A stretch of DNA of 64,000 bases from Bianquea renquensis (GTDB taxonomy: Bacteria; Bacillota; Clostridia; Lachnospirales; Bianqueaceae): the NCBI RefSeq assembly GCF_014384895.1, contig NZ_JACRSQ010000019.1, positions 1-64,000 of the forward strand. Reading direction: 5' to 3'. The translations under genes and the position numbers were made by a program. Shown here piece after piece: positions 63,386 to 64,000 of the stretch. Position 1 is the stretch's first letter. Every line of letters starts with the position of its first letter. The notes beneath the pieces are model-generated. The model was not told the origin of the DNA, ran no database searches, and saw only the letters and a program-made list of their open reading frames with translations.

Positions 63386-64000
63386 TTACGGTTTACGTTT
63401 TTCCCGGATATCCTCCAAAATCATATTGACACATGCGTCCAGCTCCATGGCCCCCACGTCTCCCTGCCCACGGCTGCGCACGGAAACGGTGCCATCCTCC
63501 GCCTCCTTTTGTCCCAGAATCACCATATACGGAATTTTATTGAGGCGCGCATCCCGGATCTTGTACCCAATCTTCTCCGCCCGGTCATCCAACTCAGCTC
63601 GGATTCCTGCTTTCTTCAAAGCGGCCAACACCTCATCGGCCCGGTCCATAACTTTCTCCGATATGGGCAACACTTTGGCCTGCACCGGAGCCAGCCATGT
63701 TGGGAATGCACCGGCATATTTTTCAATCAGCAGAGCGATTGTCCTCTCATAGCAGCCGATGGACGTGCGATGGATGATATACGGATACTTCTTCTGTCCG
63801 TCTCTATCGATATACTCCATGCCAAACCGCTCCGCCAGCTGAAAATCAATCTGTATGGTGATGAGCGTATCCTCCTTGCCATGGACATTGCGGATCTGAA
63901 TATCCAACTTCGGCCCATAGAAAGCCGCCTCGCCCTCCGCTTCTGTATAGACTAATGAGAGGGAATCCAGAATCTCTTTCATCTTACCCTGAACCGCTTC
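63386..64000 (-). CDS. thrS: Threonyl-tRNA synthetase, C-terminal part (5' end outside window)
   Basis: About 205 C-terminal residues of ThrRS; the frame runs off the right edge. EAAFYGPKLDIQIRN is part of the class II core, HRTSIGCYERTIALLIE is motif 3 with its arginine, and residues from QAKVLPISEKVMDRADEVL to the end form the anticodon-binding domain (GYKIRDARLNKIPYMVILGQKE). The 5' half and any T-box leader would lie beyond the window. The stop is close to the terminator of the convergent G3E operon. Confidence 0.96.
   Translation of the reverse strand, partial: EAVQGKMKEILDSLSLVYTEAEGEAAFYGPKLDIQIRNVHGKEDTLITIQIDFQLAERFGMEYIDRDGQKKYPYIIHRTSIGCYERTIALLIEKYAGAFPTWLAPVQAKVLPISEKVMDRADEVLAALKKAGIRAELDDRAEKIGYKIRDARLNKIPYMVILGQKEAEDGTVSVRSRGQGDVGAMELDACVNMILEDIREKRKP

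Overview
The window comes from a spore-forming, low-to-mid G+C Firmicute of the class Clostridia (about half G+C by eye). The signs are a SleC-type spore cortex lytic enzyme next to a tandem Csp-like subtilisin, a class B sortase, a Gram-positive RND pump, the secG-rnr-smpB order, a PPi-type phosphofructokinase, and two Lpl-type sugar ABC importers each paired with a membrane-bound AraC regulator. An Oscillospirales or Christensenellales gut bacterium would fit, but the sequence alone does not settle the genus.

Layout. 1-2.9 kb is a small accessory patch: the 3' part of an IS110-type transposase, a DUF4143 ATPase and a GNAT acetyltransferase. 2.9-4.3 kb holds a tRNA-Ala(CGC), a 6S RNA gene with a near-perfect promoter, and a ribbon-helix-helix protein with a structured leader. 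4.5-21.8 kb is one long leftward glycan operon. It starts with two permeases and a solute-binding lipoprotein and continues with GH172, N-acetylneuraminate lyase, a URO-D family protein, GH20, GH116, GH78 and a sialidase, ending in an AraC-type transmembrane regulator. None of the hydrolases has a visible signal peptide, so the picture is import of an intact oligosaccharide and its dismantling in the cytoplasm. A divergent GH106-like giant (22-25.1 kb) flanks it.

25.2-36.4 kb is mixed chromosome: an acyl-ACP thioesterase, an EEP-family phosphatase, a NagD-like HAD phosphatase, an amino-acid ABC importer with an ARG-box-like operator, an ArsR-type regulator, an RND exporter with a palindromic operator, a sortase B and a degenerate aldo/keto reductase. 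36.5-40.6 kb is a rightward operon of oligoendopeptidase F, a duplicated DUF1538 membrane protein and a tandem PII-like protein. 41-48.2 kb is a second sugar importer (permease, permease, lipoprotein, AraC sensor, FAD enzyme).

48.3-54 kb is housekeeping: PPi-PFK, smpB, rnr, secG, hpt and a metallophosphoesterase. 54-60.9 kb has an orphan soluble histidine kinase and a germination-type group (DUF4397 protein, tandem Csp-like protease, divergent SleC). 61-63.3 kb carries two G3E (CobW-type) GTPases, one with a His/Cys-rich metal-binding insert. The window ends inside thrS.

Most starts were chosen by Shine-Dalgarno spacing, and several differ from the longest open frame. Most promoters listed were read by eye as -35/-10 pairs with 17-bp spacing. 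No CRISPR array, prophage or replication origin was seen.
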